From Hydractinia symbiolongicarpus (Eukaryota; Cnidaria; Hydrozoa; Anthoathecata; Hydractiniidae): a stretch of DNA of 64,000 bases. The stretch covers positions 30,878,001-30,942,000 of the forward strand of contig NC_079883.1 in assembly GCF_029227915.1 (NCBI RefSeq), read 5' to 3'. Both the position numbers and the translations under genes were made by a program. Shown here in pieces: positions 1 through 11,455 of this stretch (positions are counted from its first letter, which is position 1; each line of letters begins with the position of its first letter). The notes beneath the pieces were generated by a model that was not told the origin of the DNA, searched no databases, and saw nothing but the letters and a program-made list of their open reading frames with translations.

Positions 1-390
1 GTTATAGTTGCCAACAATCTTTTACAGCAGTTTTGTTCTACGTTCGAAGTTCTGTATGGATGTGAACGTGTCACTCCCAACATGCATCTGCATTTACATT
101 TGAAAGATTGCATACTAGATTATGGGCCAATATATTCTTTTTGGTTATTTTCATTTTAGCGTTATAATGGTCTATTGGGAAGTTTTCCCAACAATAAAAA
201 AGAGATCGAATTGCAAGTGATGAACAGATTTTCTCGTGATAATGATGTACTAAATATGCCAAAACCGACAGAATTTTTTAGGTGTTTTTAGCAGCATATT
301 TAAATTATTGAGGCATGCATATGATCAGAGAGGAACTTTAAATGATATGGCTTCTCCAAATATTATTGATTGTGTAAAACTTTCATCCAG
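1..390 (+). pseudogene. TNP2-like CACTA/EnSpm transposase, copy 1, 3' part of internal exon (broken)
   Basis: This is the end of an internal coding exon of a CACTA/EnSpm-type (TNP2-like) DNA transposase; its start lies outside the window. Frame 1 reads VIVANNLLQQF and then NMHLHLHLKDC and RYNGLLGSFPNNKKEIE, a region that resembles the DUF4218-like part of TNP2 proteins. Two defects are visible. A TAG stop at 157-159 replaces the GAG (Glu) found in copy 2 at 13468-13470. A run of six T at 274-279 puts the reading frame out; with one T fewer the frame would stay open through SSIFKLLRHAYDQ to the exon end. The exon ends at a TCCAG/GTAATT splice donor (intron from 391). It matches 13312-13701 almost exactly, differing at 157 and 213 in what I compared. 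The family call is confident; that it is dead is also confident. Confidence 0.8.
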
Positions 391-655
391 GTAATTTTTT
401 AACTTCTGTTTGTCCAGAATTCATTTGTTGCGAAGAAGTAAAATATTTAGGTTGTTTGATTTTTTATTTATTTTACTTTATATATACTACTTTTTTGAGA
501 ACTAATAAAAATATTTGAGTGGCATTATTAAAGGAGAACTAACAAAAAAAACCTACATTCATATGACATAAATTTTTGCTGTTCAAATTTTCAAATTTTT
601 AATTTTTTTGATGAAGTGTTATTAAAAACTTTAAAGTGTTTTGTTTTATTTATAG
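391..655 (+). other. Intron between transposase exons, copy 1
   Basis: AT-rich non-coding stretch bounded by a GT donor at 391-392 and a TTTATAG acceptor ending at 655. Removing it joins the AG at 389-390 to the A at 656, giving an arginine codon and an open frame into the next exon, which is good evidence that it is a phase-2 intron. It matches 13702-13966 in copy 2, with one difference seen (position 417). Confidence 0.75.
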
Positions 656-1253
656 AACGATTGATCCAACCATTCAAATATGGCACAACGTGACTAATGC
701 TGTCAATTTGCGAATTCCAACTGTATATACATTATCTTCATATGAGCTTGAGAGTCTGCGAAAAACATACATGTACATGTATCCACTTGTTGATTTCAAT
801 TCTGCTGTAATATCTCCATCTTCTTTGAAAGTTACTGAGTTAAGCATCAGTGGTAATATTTATGGATCTGATCTTTCCAGAAACAATAGATCTTCATATA
901 TTGTAGCCCATTGGGCATCTAATGATGGTAATATCAAATCGTTTGACGAAATGGAATTATCTCCCCGACCAGGTATAATCAAGTATTTTCTCAAGCATAC
1001 TTTAACTATTCACGATACGAGCTATGAACATTGGTTGGCGTTTTGTGATTGGTTTCTTTCAGTTCCAGATCATATAAGATTTGAATTTGGAAAGCCATTA
1101 GAGTTATGGCATAATAACCTTTATGAACTGGCTGGAGCTTCCTCATTCATCCCTGTTTTGCGCATAATGGGAAAATTTGTGCATGCTCGACTGCACCGCC
1201 ATAGTAAAGATTTAATGGTTATAGTTCCTGTGGTGAAAAATTCGTGTTTTTAA
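656..1253 (+). CDS. TNP2-like CACTA/EnSpm transposase, copy 1, terminal exon
   Basis: Last coding exon of the transposase, about 198 residues, ending at TAA 1251-1253. It is open throughout. It begins after the splice acceptor at 654-655; the upstream ATG at 636 is inside the intron and is not a likely start. The C-terminal half (RPGIIKYFLKHTL, EHWLAFCDWF, LELWHNNLYEL, FIPVLRIMGKF, DLMVIVPVVKN) resembles the C-terminal domain of animal TNP2-like transposases, in which a hydrophobic strand, a tryptophan-rich stretch, an SSF-P-RI motif and a final V-P strand occur in that order. The part before it (about residues 1-90) is more variable. This exon is identical in sequence to 13967-14564 as far as I compared. 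It belongs to a gene whose other exons are broken, so it is unlikely to yield a working enzyme. No polyadenylation signal of AATAAA type is obvious just downstream. Confidence 0.75.
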
Positions 1254-1857
1254 TTTGGACATTTATATATGTGCACTCTTTTTATTTATTATGCTTTCAA
1301 CTATCTTATTTGCAAGAGAATATTTTAAAAGTTCTTTTACAAAATAGATCCTGTAAGTTTGAATTTTCAACGTAAGTTTTTATATTGTCCATTAATCTAA
1401 CGTTTTGTATTAGAAACATTTTAAAGCCAGGCTCTAAACTTTTATAAAATATAGTTTATACATTTAGTACAACTTTTTTTTTCTAGTTTCAGTCAAAAAC
1501 TTCTTCATCTTTATCATCAATGTTTGTGTTGTTTTTTGTATGTTTGTCTGTGTTTTGTTTTTCTGTTTGTGTTGTTTTTTTTATATTTGACCAACATTTT
1601 TGACTAACATTTTAAAAATCTATCTGAAAAGTTTTATGCCAAAGTTTTTCTGCCAAAACCTTTTTGTATTAAATAGTTAAGCATCTAGGCTAAGCTCGAA
1701 AAGTATATTTTTGATAAAAGATTGTGTAAGTTTTGATTAGTTTGCTTTTCCTGATCGCCTTTTCTGACAAAACAACAATGCTACCATACTTTCAATTACT
1801 CTTCAGATTTTCACCTTCTAGATAATAATAATCATAAAAGTGTATACTATCTCAAAA
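1254..1857 (+). other. Non-coding spacer after transposase copy 1
   Basis: About 600 bp with no supportable ORF. It is AT-rich and includes a T/G-rich low-complexity tract around 1490-1590 (repeats of TGTTTGTGTTGTTTTTT type). I looked here for CACTA-type terminal inverted repeats that would mark the ends of a transposon and saw none. It should hold the 3' UTR of the upstream gene and, if the exon at 1858 is real, the promoter and 5' UTR of the next unit. It recurs at 14565-15168 with one difference seen (C at 1608, A at 14919). Confidence 0.6.
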
Positions 1858-1916
1858 ATGGAAACTGGTGGAAGTACAATGGACACTGTTGCTGCCTCAG
1901 CAAAAAAGAAATACAG
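1858..1916 (+). CDS. Possible first exon of a transposase-type gene (copy 1)
   Basis: Starting at the ATG at 1858, the frame reads METGGSTMDTVAASAKKKYR and ends at CAG/GTATGAGT, a strong consensus splice donor at 1917-1918. Without splicing it runs only to a stop inside the first satellite monomer. The basic KKKYR end is reminiscent of the first residues of some TNP2-like proteins, but the peptide is too short for a family call. It lies directly before the satellite array. The exon ends in phase 2, whereas the next recognisable exon (11456) needs a phase-1 junction, so it cannot simply join to that exon. It may be a real first exon, part of an unrelated fragment, or chance. The identical sequence occurs at 15169-15227. 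Confidence 0.35.
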
Positions 1917-2077
1917 GTATGAGTATATATATACAATTAAAGTATCGTTCTGGAAATGAGTTTACACCCTGGGTACTTTCTTTGTACACTTTTGACTATA
2001 CGGGCCGAGTCCGGGATTTACGGGAAGTCGCAGGTTTTCGTTTGCCGGCGATTAAACTTCTTTTAATCAGCGTCTCA

Positions 2078-2099
2078 TCAAAAATGAAAACATTTTTGA
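2078..2099. other. Perfect 9-bp inverted repeat in each satellite monomer (example)
   Basis: TCAAAAATG, four A residues, then CATTTTTGA: a perfect 9-bp stem with a 4-base loop. It recurs once per monomer through both arrays. Some subtypes break it (CATTTTTAA, CAAGTTTGA, TATTTTTGA, CGTTTTTGA). It could form a hairpin or be a dimeric protein binding site. The structure is certain; any function is not known. Confidence 0.7.
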
Positions 2100-2932
2100 A
2101 AACTACAAGTCTCATGCGTTTTAGTGGTGAAAAAATAATTTAAAAAATCGTTCGGGAAATGAGTTTACGCCCTGGGTACTTTCTTTGTATACTTTTGAGT
2201 ATACGGGCCGAGTCCGGGGTTTACGGGAAATGGCGGGTTTTCGTTTGCCGGGGATTAAACTTCTTTTATTCAGCGTCTCATCAAAAATGAAAACATTTTT
2301 GAAAACTACAAGTCTCATGCGTTTTAGTGGTGAAAAAAAAAATTAAAAAATCGTTCGGGAAATGAGTTTACTCCCTGGGTACTTTCTTTGTATACATTCG
2401 ACTATACGGGCCAAGCCCGGGATTTACGGGAAATGGCGGGTTTTCGTTTGCCGGCGATTAAACTTCTTTTATTCAGCGTCTCATCAAAAATGAAAACATT
2501 TTTGAAAACTACAAGTCTCATGCGTTTTAGTGGTGAAAAAAAAAATTAAAAAATCGTTCGGGAAATGAGTTTACTCCCTGGGTACTTTCTTTGTATACAT
2601 TCGACTATACGGGCCAATCCCGGGATTTACGGGAAATCGCGGGTTTTCCTTTGCCGGCGATTAAACTTCTTTTATTCCGCGTCTCATCAAAAATGAAAAC
2701 ATTTTTGAAAACTACAAGTCTCATGCGTTTTAGTGGTGAAAAAATAATATAAAAAATCGTTCGGGAAGTGAGTTTACTCCCTGGGTACTTTCTTTGTATA
2801 CTTTTAACTATACGGGCCAAGCCCAGGATTTACGGGAAATGGCGGGTTTTCGTTTGCCGGCGATTAAACTTCTTTTATTCAGTGTCTCATCAAAAATGAA
2901 AACATTTTTGAAAACTACAAGTCTCATGCGTT

Positions 2933-5900
2933 TTAGTGGTGAAAAAATAATATAAAAAATCGTTCGGGAAATGAGTTTACACCCTGGGTACTTTCTTTGT
3001 ATACTTTTGAGTATACGGGCCGAGTCCGGGATTTACGGGAAATCGCAGGTTTTCGTTTGCCGGCGATTAAACTTCCTTCATTCAGCGTCTCATCAAAAAT
3101 GAAAACATTTTTAAAAACTACAAGTCTCATGCGCTTTAGTGGTGAAATATTAATTTAAAAAATCGTTCTGGAAATGTGTTTACACCCTGGGTACTTTCTT
3201 TGTACACTTTTGACTATACGGGCCGAGTCCGAGATTTACGGGAAGTCGCAGGTTTTCGTTTGTCGGCGATTAAACTTCTTTTATTCAGCGTCTCATCAAA
3301 AATGAAAACATTTTTGAAAACTACAAGTCTCATGGGCTTTAGTGGTGAAATAATAATTTAAAAAATCGTTCGGGAAATGAGTTTACACCTTGGGTACTTT
3401 CTTTGTATACTTTTGACTATACGGGCCGAGTCCGGGATTTACGGGAAATCGCAGGTTTTCGTTTGCCGGCGATTAAACTTCTTTCATTCAGCGTCTCATC
3501 AAAAATGAAAACATTTTTGAAAACTACAAGTCTCATGCGTTTTAGTGGTGAAAAAAAAAATTAAAAAATCGTTTGGGAAATGAGTTTACTCCAAGGGTAC
3601 TTTCTTTGTATACATTCGACTATACGGGCCAAGCCCGGGATTTACGGGAAATCGCGGGTTTTCGTTTGCCGGCGATTAAACTTCTTTTATTCAGCGTCTC
3701 ATCAAAAATGAAAACATATTTGAAAACTACAAGTGTCATGCGTTTTAGTGGTGAAAAAATAATTTAAAAAATCGTTCGGAGAAATGAGTTTACTCCCTGG
3801 GTACTTTCTTTGTATACTTTTGGTTATACGGGCCGAGTCCGGGGTTTACGGGAAATGGCGGGTTTTCGTTTGCCGGCGATTAAACTTCTTTTATTCAGCG
3901 TCTCATCAAAAATGAAAACATTTTTGAAAACTACAAGTCTCATGCGTTTTAGTGGAGAAAAAATAATATAAAAAATCGTTCGGGAAGTGAGTTTACTCCC
4001 TGGGTACTTTCTTTGTATACTTTTGACTATACGGGCCAAGCCCGGGATTTACGGGAAATGGCGTGTTTTCGTTTTCCAGCGATTAAACTTCTTTTATTCA
4101 GTGTCTCATCAAAAATGAAAACATTTTTGAAAACTACAAGTCTCATGGGCTTTAGTGGTGAAATAATAATTTAAAAAATAGTTCGGGAAATGAGTTTACA
4201 CCCTGGGTACTTTCTTTGTATACTTTTGACTATACGGGCCGAGTCCGAGATTTACGGGAAATCGCAGGTTTTCGTTTGCCGGCGATTAAACTTCTTTCAT
4301 TCAGCGTCTCATCAAAAATGAAATCATTTTTGAAAACTACAAGTCTAATGCGTTTTAGTGGTGAAAAAAAGAATTAAAAAATCGTTCGGGAAATGAGTTT
4401 ACTCCCTGGGTACTTTCTTTGTATACTTTTAACTATACGGGCCAAGACCAGGATTTACGGGAAATCGCGGGTTTTCGTTTGCCGGCGATTAAACTTCTTT
4501 TATTCAGTGTCTCATCAAAAATGAAAACATTTTTGAAAACTACAAGTCTCATGCGTTTTAGTGGTGAAAAAATAATATAAAAAATCGTTCGGGAAATGAG
4601 TTTACACCCTGGGTACTTTCTTTGTATACTTTTGAGTATACGGGCCGAGTCCGGGATTTACGGGAAATCGCAGGTTTTCGTTTGCCGGCGATTAAACTTC
4701 CTTCATTCAGCGTCTCATCAAAAATGAAAACATTTTTAAAAACTACAAGTCTCATGCGCTTTAGTGGTGAAATATTAATTTAAAAAATCGTTCTGGAAAT
4801 GTGTTTACACCCTGGGTACTTTCTTTGTATACTTTTGACTATACGGGCCGAGTCCGAGATTTACGGGAAATCGCAGGTTTTCGTTTGCCGGCGATTAAAC
4901 TTCTTTCATTCAGCGTCTCATCAAAAATGAAATCATTTTTGAAAACTACAAGTCTCATGCGTTTTAGTGGTGAAAAAAAGAATTAAAAAAACGTTCGGGA
5001 AATGAGTTTACTCCCTGGGTACTTTCTTTGTATACATTCGACTACACGGGCCAAGCCCGGGATTTAGGGGAAATCGCGGGATTTCGTTTGCCGGCGATTA
5101 AACCTCTTTCAGTAAGCGTCTCATCAAAAATGAAAACATTTTTGAAAACTACAAGTCTCATGCGTTTTAGTGGTGAAAAATTAATTTAAAAAATCGTTCG
5201 GAAAATGAGTTTACTCCCTGGGTACTTTCTTTGTATACTTTTAACTATACGGGCCAAGCCCAGGATTTACGGGAAATCGCGGGTTTTCGTTTGCCGGCGA
5301 TTAAACTTCTTTTATTCAGTGTCTCATCAAAAATGAAAACATTTTTGAAAACTACAAGTCTCATGCGTTTTAGTGGTGAAAAAATAATATAAAAAATCGT
5401 TCGGGAAGTGAGTTTACTCCCTGGGTACTTTCTTTGTATACTTTTGACTATACGGGCCAAGCCCGGGATTTACGGGAAATGGCGTGTTTTCGTTTTCCAG
5501 CGATTAAACTTCTTTTATTCAGTGTCTCATCAAAAATGAAAACATTTTTGAAAACTACAAGTCTCATGGGCTTTAGTGGTGAAATAATAATTTAAAAAAT
5601 AGTTCGGGAAATGAGTTTACACCCTGGGTACTTTCTTTGTATACTTTTAACTATACGGGCCAAGCCCAGGATTTACGGGAAATCGCGGGTTTTCGTTTGC
5701 CGGCGATTAAACTTCTTTTATTCAGTGTCTCATCAAAAATGAAAACATTTTTGAAAACTACAAGTCTCATGCGTTTTAGTGGTGAAAAAATAATATAAAA
5801 AATCGTTCGGGAAATGAGTTTACACCCTGGGTACTTTCTTTGTATACTTTTGAGTATACGGGCCGAGTCCGGGATTTACGGGAAATCGCAGGTTTTCGTT

Positions 5901-6587
5901 TGCCAGCGATTAAACTTCCTTCATTCAGCGTCTCATCAAAAATGAAAACATTTTTAAAAACTACAAGTCTCATGCGCTTTAGTGGTGAAATATTAATTTA
6001 AAAAATCGTTCTGGAAATGTGTTTACACCCTGGGTACTTTCTTTGTATACTTTTGACTATACGGGCCGAGTCCGAGATTTACGGGAAATCGCAGGTTTTC
6101 GTTTGCCGGCGATTAAACTTCTTTCATTCAGCGTCTCATCAAAAATGAAATCATTTTTGAAAACTACAAGTCTCATGCGTTTTAGTGGTGAAAAAAAGAA
6201 TTAAAAAATCGTTCGGGAAATGAGTTTACTCCCTGGGTACTTTCTTTGTATACATTCGACTACACGGGCCAAGCCCGGGATTTAGGGGAAATCGCGGGAT
6301 TTCGTTTGCCGGCGATTAAACCTCTTTCAGTAAGCGTCTCATCAAAAATGAAAACATTTTTGAAAACTACAAGTCTCATGCGTTTTAGTGGTGAAAAATT
6401 AATTTAAAAAATCGTTCGGAAAATGAGTTTACTCCCTGGGTACTTTCTTTGTATACTTTTAACTATACGGGCCAAGCCCAGGATTTACGGGAAATCGCGG
6501 GTTTTCGTTTGCCGGCGATTAAACTTCTTTTATTCAGTGTCTCATCAAAAATGAAAACATTTTTGAAAACTACAAGTCTCATGCGTT
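2933..6587. repeat. Higher-order repeats in array 1 (8-, 6- and 4-monomer units)
   Basis: The monomer type carrying a GAGTATACGG variant followed by one with GGAAATGTGTTTAC recurs at 2933, 4558, 5776 and 6588. The spacings are 1625, 1218 and 812 bp, that is 8, 6 and 4 monomers. The 8-monomer unit includes a monomer with an extra base (GGAGAAATGAG at about 3778), which explains 1625 rather than 1624. The shorter units look like deletion derivatives of the 8-monomer unit, as produced by unequal exchange. Confidence 0.7.
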
Positions 6588-9491
6588 TTAGTGGTGAAAA
6601 AATAATATAAAAAATCGTTCGGGAAATGAGTTTACACCCTGGGTACTTTCTTTGTATACTTTTGAGTATACGGGCCGAATCCGGGATTTACGGGAAATCG
6701 CAGGTTTTCGTTTGCCGGCGATTAAACTTCCTTCATTCAGCGTCTCATCAAAAATGAAAACATTTTTAAAAACTACAAGTCTCATGCGCTTTAGTGGTGA
6801 AATATTAATTTAAAAAATCGTTCTGGAAATGTGTTTACACCCTGGGTACTTTCTTTGTACACTTTTGACTATACGGGCCGAGTCCGAGATTTACGGGAAG
6901 TCGCAGGTTTTCGTTTGCCGGCGATTAAACTTCTTTTATTCAGCGTCTCATCAAAAATGAAAACATTTTTGAAAACTACAAGTCTCATGGGCTTTAGTGG
7001 TGAAATAATAATTTAAAAAATCGTTCGGGAAATGAGTTTACACCCTGGGTACTTTCTTTGTATACTTTTGACTATACGGGCCGAGTCCGGGATTTACGGG
7101 AAATCGCAGGTTTTCCTTTGCCGGCGATTAAACTTCTTTTATTCACCGTCTCATCAAAAATGAAAAACATTTTTAAAAACTACAAGTCTCATGCGTTTTA
7201 GTGGTAAAAAAATAATTTAAAAAATCGTTCGGGAAATGAGTTTACTCCCTGGGTACTTTCTTTGTATACTTTTGACTATACGGGCCGAGTCCGGGATTTA
7301 CGGGAAGTCGCGGGTTTTCGTTTGAGGGCGATTAAACTTCTTTTATTCAGCGTCTCATCAAAAATGAAAACAGTTTTAAAAACTACAAGTCTCATGGGCT
7401 ATAGTGGTGAAATAATAATTTAAAAAATCGTTTGGGAAATGAGTTTACTCCCTGGGTACTTTCTTTGTACACTTTTGACTATACGGGCCGAGTCCGAGAT
7501 TTACGGGAAATGGCGGGTTTTCGTTTGCAGGCGATTAAACTTCTTTTATTCAGCGTCTGATTAAAAATGAAAACATTTTTGAAAACTACAAGTCTCAAGC
7601 GTTTTAGTGGTGAAAAGATAATTTAAAAAATCGTTTTGGAAATGAGTTTACTCACAGGGTATTTCTTGTATACATTCGGCTATACGGGTCAAGCCCGGGA
7701 TTTACGGGAAATCGCGGGTTTTTGTTGGCCGGCGATTAAACCACTTTCATTAAGCGTCTCATCAAAAATGAAAACATTTCTGAAAACTACAAGTCTCATG
7801 CGTTTTAGTTGTGAAAAAATAATTTAAAAAGTCGTTCATGAAATAAGTTTACTCACTGGGTACTTTCTTTGTATACATTTGACTATACGGGCCGAGTCCG
7901 GGATTTACGGGAAATCGCGGTTTTTTGTTTGCCGGCGATTAAACTTCTTTTATTCAGCGTCTCATCAAAAATGAAAACACTTTTAAAAACTACAAGTCTC
8001 ATGGGTTTTAGTGGTGAAATAATAATTTAAAAAATCGTTTGGGAAACGAGTTTACTCCCTGGGTACTTTCTTTGTATACTTTTGACTATACGGGTCGAGT
8101 CCGGGATTTACAGGTAATCGCAGGTTTTCGTTTGCCGGCGATTAAACTTCTTTTATTCAGCGTCTCATCAAAAATGAAAACAATTTTGAAAACTACAAGT
8201 CTCATGCGTTTTAGTGGTGAAAAAATAATTTAAAAAATCGTTCGGGAAATTAGTTTACTCCCTGGGTACTTTGTTTGTACACTTTTGACTATACGGGCCA
8301 ATCCCGGGATTTACGGGAAATCGCGGGTTTTCGTTTGCCGGCGATTAAACTTCTTTTATTCAGCGTCTCATCAAAAATGAAAACATTTTTGAAAACTACA
8401 AGTCTTATGCGTTTTAGTGGTGAAAATATAATTTAAAAAATCGTTCTGGAAATGAGTTAACTCACAGGGTACTTTCTTTATATACATTCGACTATACGGG
8501 CCAAGCCCTGGATTTACGGGAAATCGCGGGTTTTCGTTTGCCGGCGATTAAACCTCTTTCATTAAGCGTCTCATCAAAAATAAAAACATTTTTGAAAACT
8601 ACAAGTCTCATGCGTTTTAGTGGTAAAAAAATTATTTAAAAAACCGTTCGGGAAATGAGTTTACTCCCTGGGTACTTTCTTTGTATACTTTTGACTATAC
8701 GGGCCGAGTCCGGGGTTTACGGGAAATGGCGGGTTTTTGTTTAGCGGCGATTAAACTTCTTTTATTCAGCGTCTCATCAAAAATGAAAACATCTTTAAAA
8801 ACTACAAGTCTCATGCGTTCTAGTGGTGAAAAGATAATTTAAAAAATCGTTTTGGAAATGAGTTTACTCACAGGGTACTTTCTTGGTATACATTCGACTA
8901 TACTTGCCAAGCCCGGGATTTACGGGAAATCGCGGGTTTTCGTTTGCCGGCGATTAAACCACTTTCATTAAGCGTCTCATCAAGAATGAAAACATTTCTC
9001 AAAACTACAAGTCTCATGCGTTTTAGTGGTGAAAAAATAATTTAAAAAATCGTTCGGGAAATGAGTTTACTCCCTGGGTACTTTCTTTATATACTTTTGA
9101 CTATACTGGCCAAGCCCGGGATTTACGGGAAATCGCGGGTTTTCGTTTGCCGGCGATTAAACCTCTTTCATTAAGCGTCTCATCAAAAATGAAAACATTT
9201 TTGAAAACTACAAGTCTCAAGCTTGTAGTGGTAAAAAGATAATATAAAAAATTGTTTTGGAATTGAGTTTACTCACAGGGTACTTTCTTTGTATACATTC
9301 GACTATACAGGCCAAGCCCGGGATTTACGGGAAATCGCGGGTTTTCGTTTGCCATCGATTAAGCTTCTTCTATTCAGCGTCTCATCAAAAATGAAAACAT
9401 TTTTAAAAACTACAAGTCTCATGGGCTTTAGTGGTGAAATAATAATTTAAAAAATCGTTCGGGAAATGAGTTTACACCCTGGGCACTTTCT

Positions 9492-9824
9492 TTGTATACT
9501 TTGCACTATACGGGCCGAGTCCGGGATTTACGGGAAATCGCAGGTTTTCGTTTGCCAGCGATTAAACTTCTTTTATTCAGCGTCTCATCAAAAATGAAAA
9601 CATTTTTGAAAACTACAAGTCTCATTCGTTTAGGAAATGAGTTTACACCCCGGGTACTTTCTTTGTATACTTTTGACTATACGGGCCAAGCCCGGGGTTT
9701 ACGGGAAATGGCGGGTTTTCGTTTGCCGGCGATTAAACTTCTTTTATTCAGCGTCTCATCAAAAATGAAAACATTTTTGAAAACTACAAGTCTCATGCGC
9801 TTTAGTGGTGAAAAGATAATTTAA
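9492..9824. repeat. Satellite monomer with 32-bp internal deletion
   Basis: At about 9626-9634 the sequence passes from CTCATTCGTTT directly to AGGAAATGAG, missing 32 bp of the normal AT-rich linker between the end of one monomer and the start of the next. The deletion removes the usual stop codons and shifts the frame, which fuses two monomers into a 110-codon open frame at 9492-9824. There is no sign that this is a gene. Confidence 0.75.
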
Positions 9825-11455
9825 AAAATCGTTTTGGAAATGAGTTTACTCATAGGGTACTTTCTTTGTATACATTCGACTATACGGGCCAAGCCCGGGA
9901 TTTACGGGAAATCGCGGGTTTTCCTTTGCCGGCGATCAAACCACTTTCATTAAGCGTCTCATCAAAAATGAAAACATTTCTGAAAACTACAAGTCTCATG
10001 CGTTTTAGTGGTGAAAAAATAATTTAAAAAATCGGTCGGGAAATGAGTTTACTCCCTGGGTACTTTCTTTGTATACTTTTGACTATACGGGCCGAGTCCG
10101 GGATTTACGGGAAATCGCGGGTTTTTGTTTGCCGGCGATTAAAAATCTTTTATTCAGTGTCTCATCAAAAATGAAAACATTTTTGAAAACTACAAGTCTC
10201 ATGCGATTTAGTGGTGAAAAAATAATATGAAAAAATCTTTCGGGAAAAGAGTTTACTCCCTGGGTACTTTCTTTGTTTACTTTTGACTATAGGGGCCAAG
10301 CCCGGGATTTACGGCAAATGGCGGGTTTTCGTTTGCGGGCGATTAAACTTCTTTTATTCAGTGTCTCATAAAAAATGAAAACATTTTTGAAAACTACAAG
10401 TCTCATGCGTTTTAGTGGTGAAATGATAATTTAAAAAATCGTTTTGGAAACGAGTTTACTCACAGGGTACTTTCTTTGTATACATTCGACTATACGGGCC
10501 AAGCACGGGATTTACGGGAAATCGCGGGTTTTCGTTTGCCGGCGATTAAACCACTTTCATTAAGCGTCTCATCAAAAATGAAAAGATTTCTGAAAACTAC
10601 AAGTCTCATGCGTTTTAGTGGTGAAAAAATATTTTAAAAAATCGTTCGGGAAATGAGTTTACTCCCTGGGTACTTTCTTTGTATACATTCGACTACACGT
10701 GCCAAGCCCGGGATTTAGGGGAAATCGCTGGTTTTCGTTTGCCGGCAATTAAACCTCTTTCATTAAGCGTCTCATCAAAAATGAAAACATTTTTGAAAAC
10801 TACAAGTTTCATGCGTTTTAGTGGTGAAAAAATAATTTAAAAAATCGTTCGGAAAATGAGTTTACTCCCTGGGTACTTTCTTTGTATACTTTTGACTATA
10901 CCGGCCGAGTCCGCGATTTACGGGAAATCGCGGGTTTTCGTTTGCCGGCGATTAAACTTCTTTTATTCAGCGTCCCATCAAAAATGAAAACATTTTTGAA
11001 AACTACAAGTCTCATGCGTTTTAGTGGTGAAAAGATAATTTAAAAAAACGTTTTGGAAATGAGTTTACTCACAGTGTACTTTTTTTGTATACATTCGACT
11101 ATACGGGCCAAGCCCGGGATTTACGGGAAATCGCGGGTTTTCGTTTGCCGGCGATTAAACTTCTTTTATTCAGCGTCTCATCAAAAATGAAAACATTTTT
11201 AAAAACTACAAGTCTCATGGGCTTTAGTGGTAAAATAATAATTTAAAAAATCGTTCGGGAAATGAGTTTACACCCCGGGTACTTTCTTTGTATACTTTTG
11301 ACTATACGGGCCAAGCCCGGGGTTTACGGGAAATGGCGGGTTTTCGTTTGCCGGCGATTAAACTTCTTTTATTCAGCGTCTCATCAAAGATGAAAACATT
11401 ATTGAAAACTACAAGTCTCATGCGTTTTAGTGCTGAAAGGATAATTTAATATCAG

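Larger units (their letters stand above)
1..2150 (+). repeat. Large direct duplication, copy 1 (partner 13312 to about 15460)
   Basis: Base 1 corresponds to base 13312, and the match runs through the transposase exons, spacer and first satellite monomer with a constant offset of 13311. I saw four substitutions up to position 1943 (157, 213, 417, 1608). Beyond about 2150 the match continues into the satellite with an offset of 13717, that is with two extra monomers (406 bp) in the second copy, up to roughly 4800. The duplicated unit therefore includes both transposase and satellite. Confidence 0.9.
1944..11449. repeat. Satellite array 1: about 47 tandem ~203-bp monomers
   Basis: Direct head-to-tail tandem array with a period of about 203 bp. 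Each monomer contains, in order, a TTCGGGAAATGAGTTTAC segment, a GGGTACTTTCTTTGTATAC segment, a CpG-rich core (around ACGGGCCGAGTCCGGGATTT and TTTCGTTTGCCGGCGATT), a TCTCATCAAAAATG inverted-repeat segment, and an AT-rich TAATTTAAAAAATCG linker. The first ~5 kb (to about 7016) consists of closely related monomers with higher-order periodicity. From about 7017 to 11449 the monomers are more varied, with private changes in nearly every copy, as expected of an older array edge. One monomer carries a 32-bp deletion near 9630. Adding that back gives almost exactly 47 monomer lengths, and the left and right ends of the array are in the same phase of the repeat. Confidence 0.95.

Noticed and set aside
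71-262. Minus-strand open frames opposite the transposase (also 12659-12847, 13239-13424, 13382-13573)
   Set aside because: They lie opposite exons or introns of the recognised plus-strand transposase and show no family similarity.
1254-1857. CACTA-type terminal inverted repeats in the spacer
   Set aside because: I looked for CACT-type ends and for inverted matches between block edges and found none that stood out.
1868-2143. 91-codon open frame across the possible first exon and the first monomer (also 15179-15454)
   Set aside because: It uses a non-ATG start in a different frame from the ATG at 1858 and runs straight into satellite; it is a chance frame.
2230-2252. CENP-B-box-like motif around TTTTCGTTTGCCGGCGA
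   Set aside because: It shares only the TTCG start; the required A and CGGG positions do not match, so there is no real support.
2933-3130. Dozens of 61-71 codon open frames on both strands through the arrays
   Set aside because: They are the same 203-bp monomer read in different frames; the period is not a multiple of three and both strands are equally open, so they reflect few stop codons in the CpG-rich core, not genes.
1944-11449. CRISPR-like array
   Set aside because: The whole 203-bp unit repeats with no unique spacers, in a eukaryotic context.
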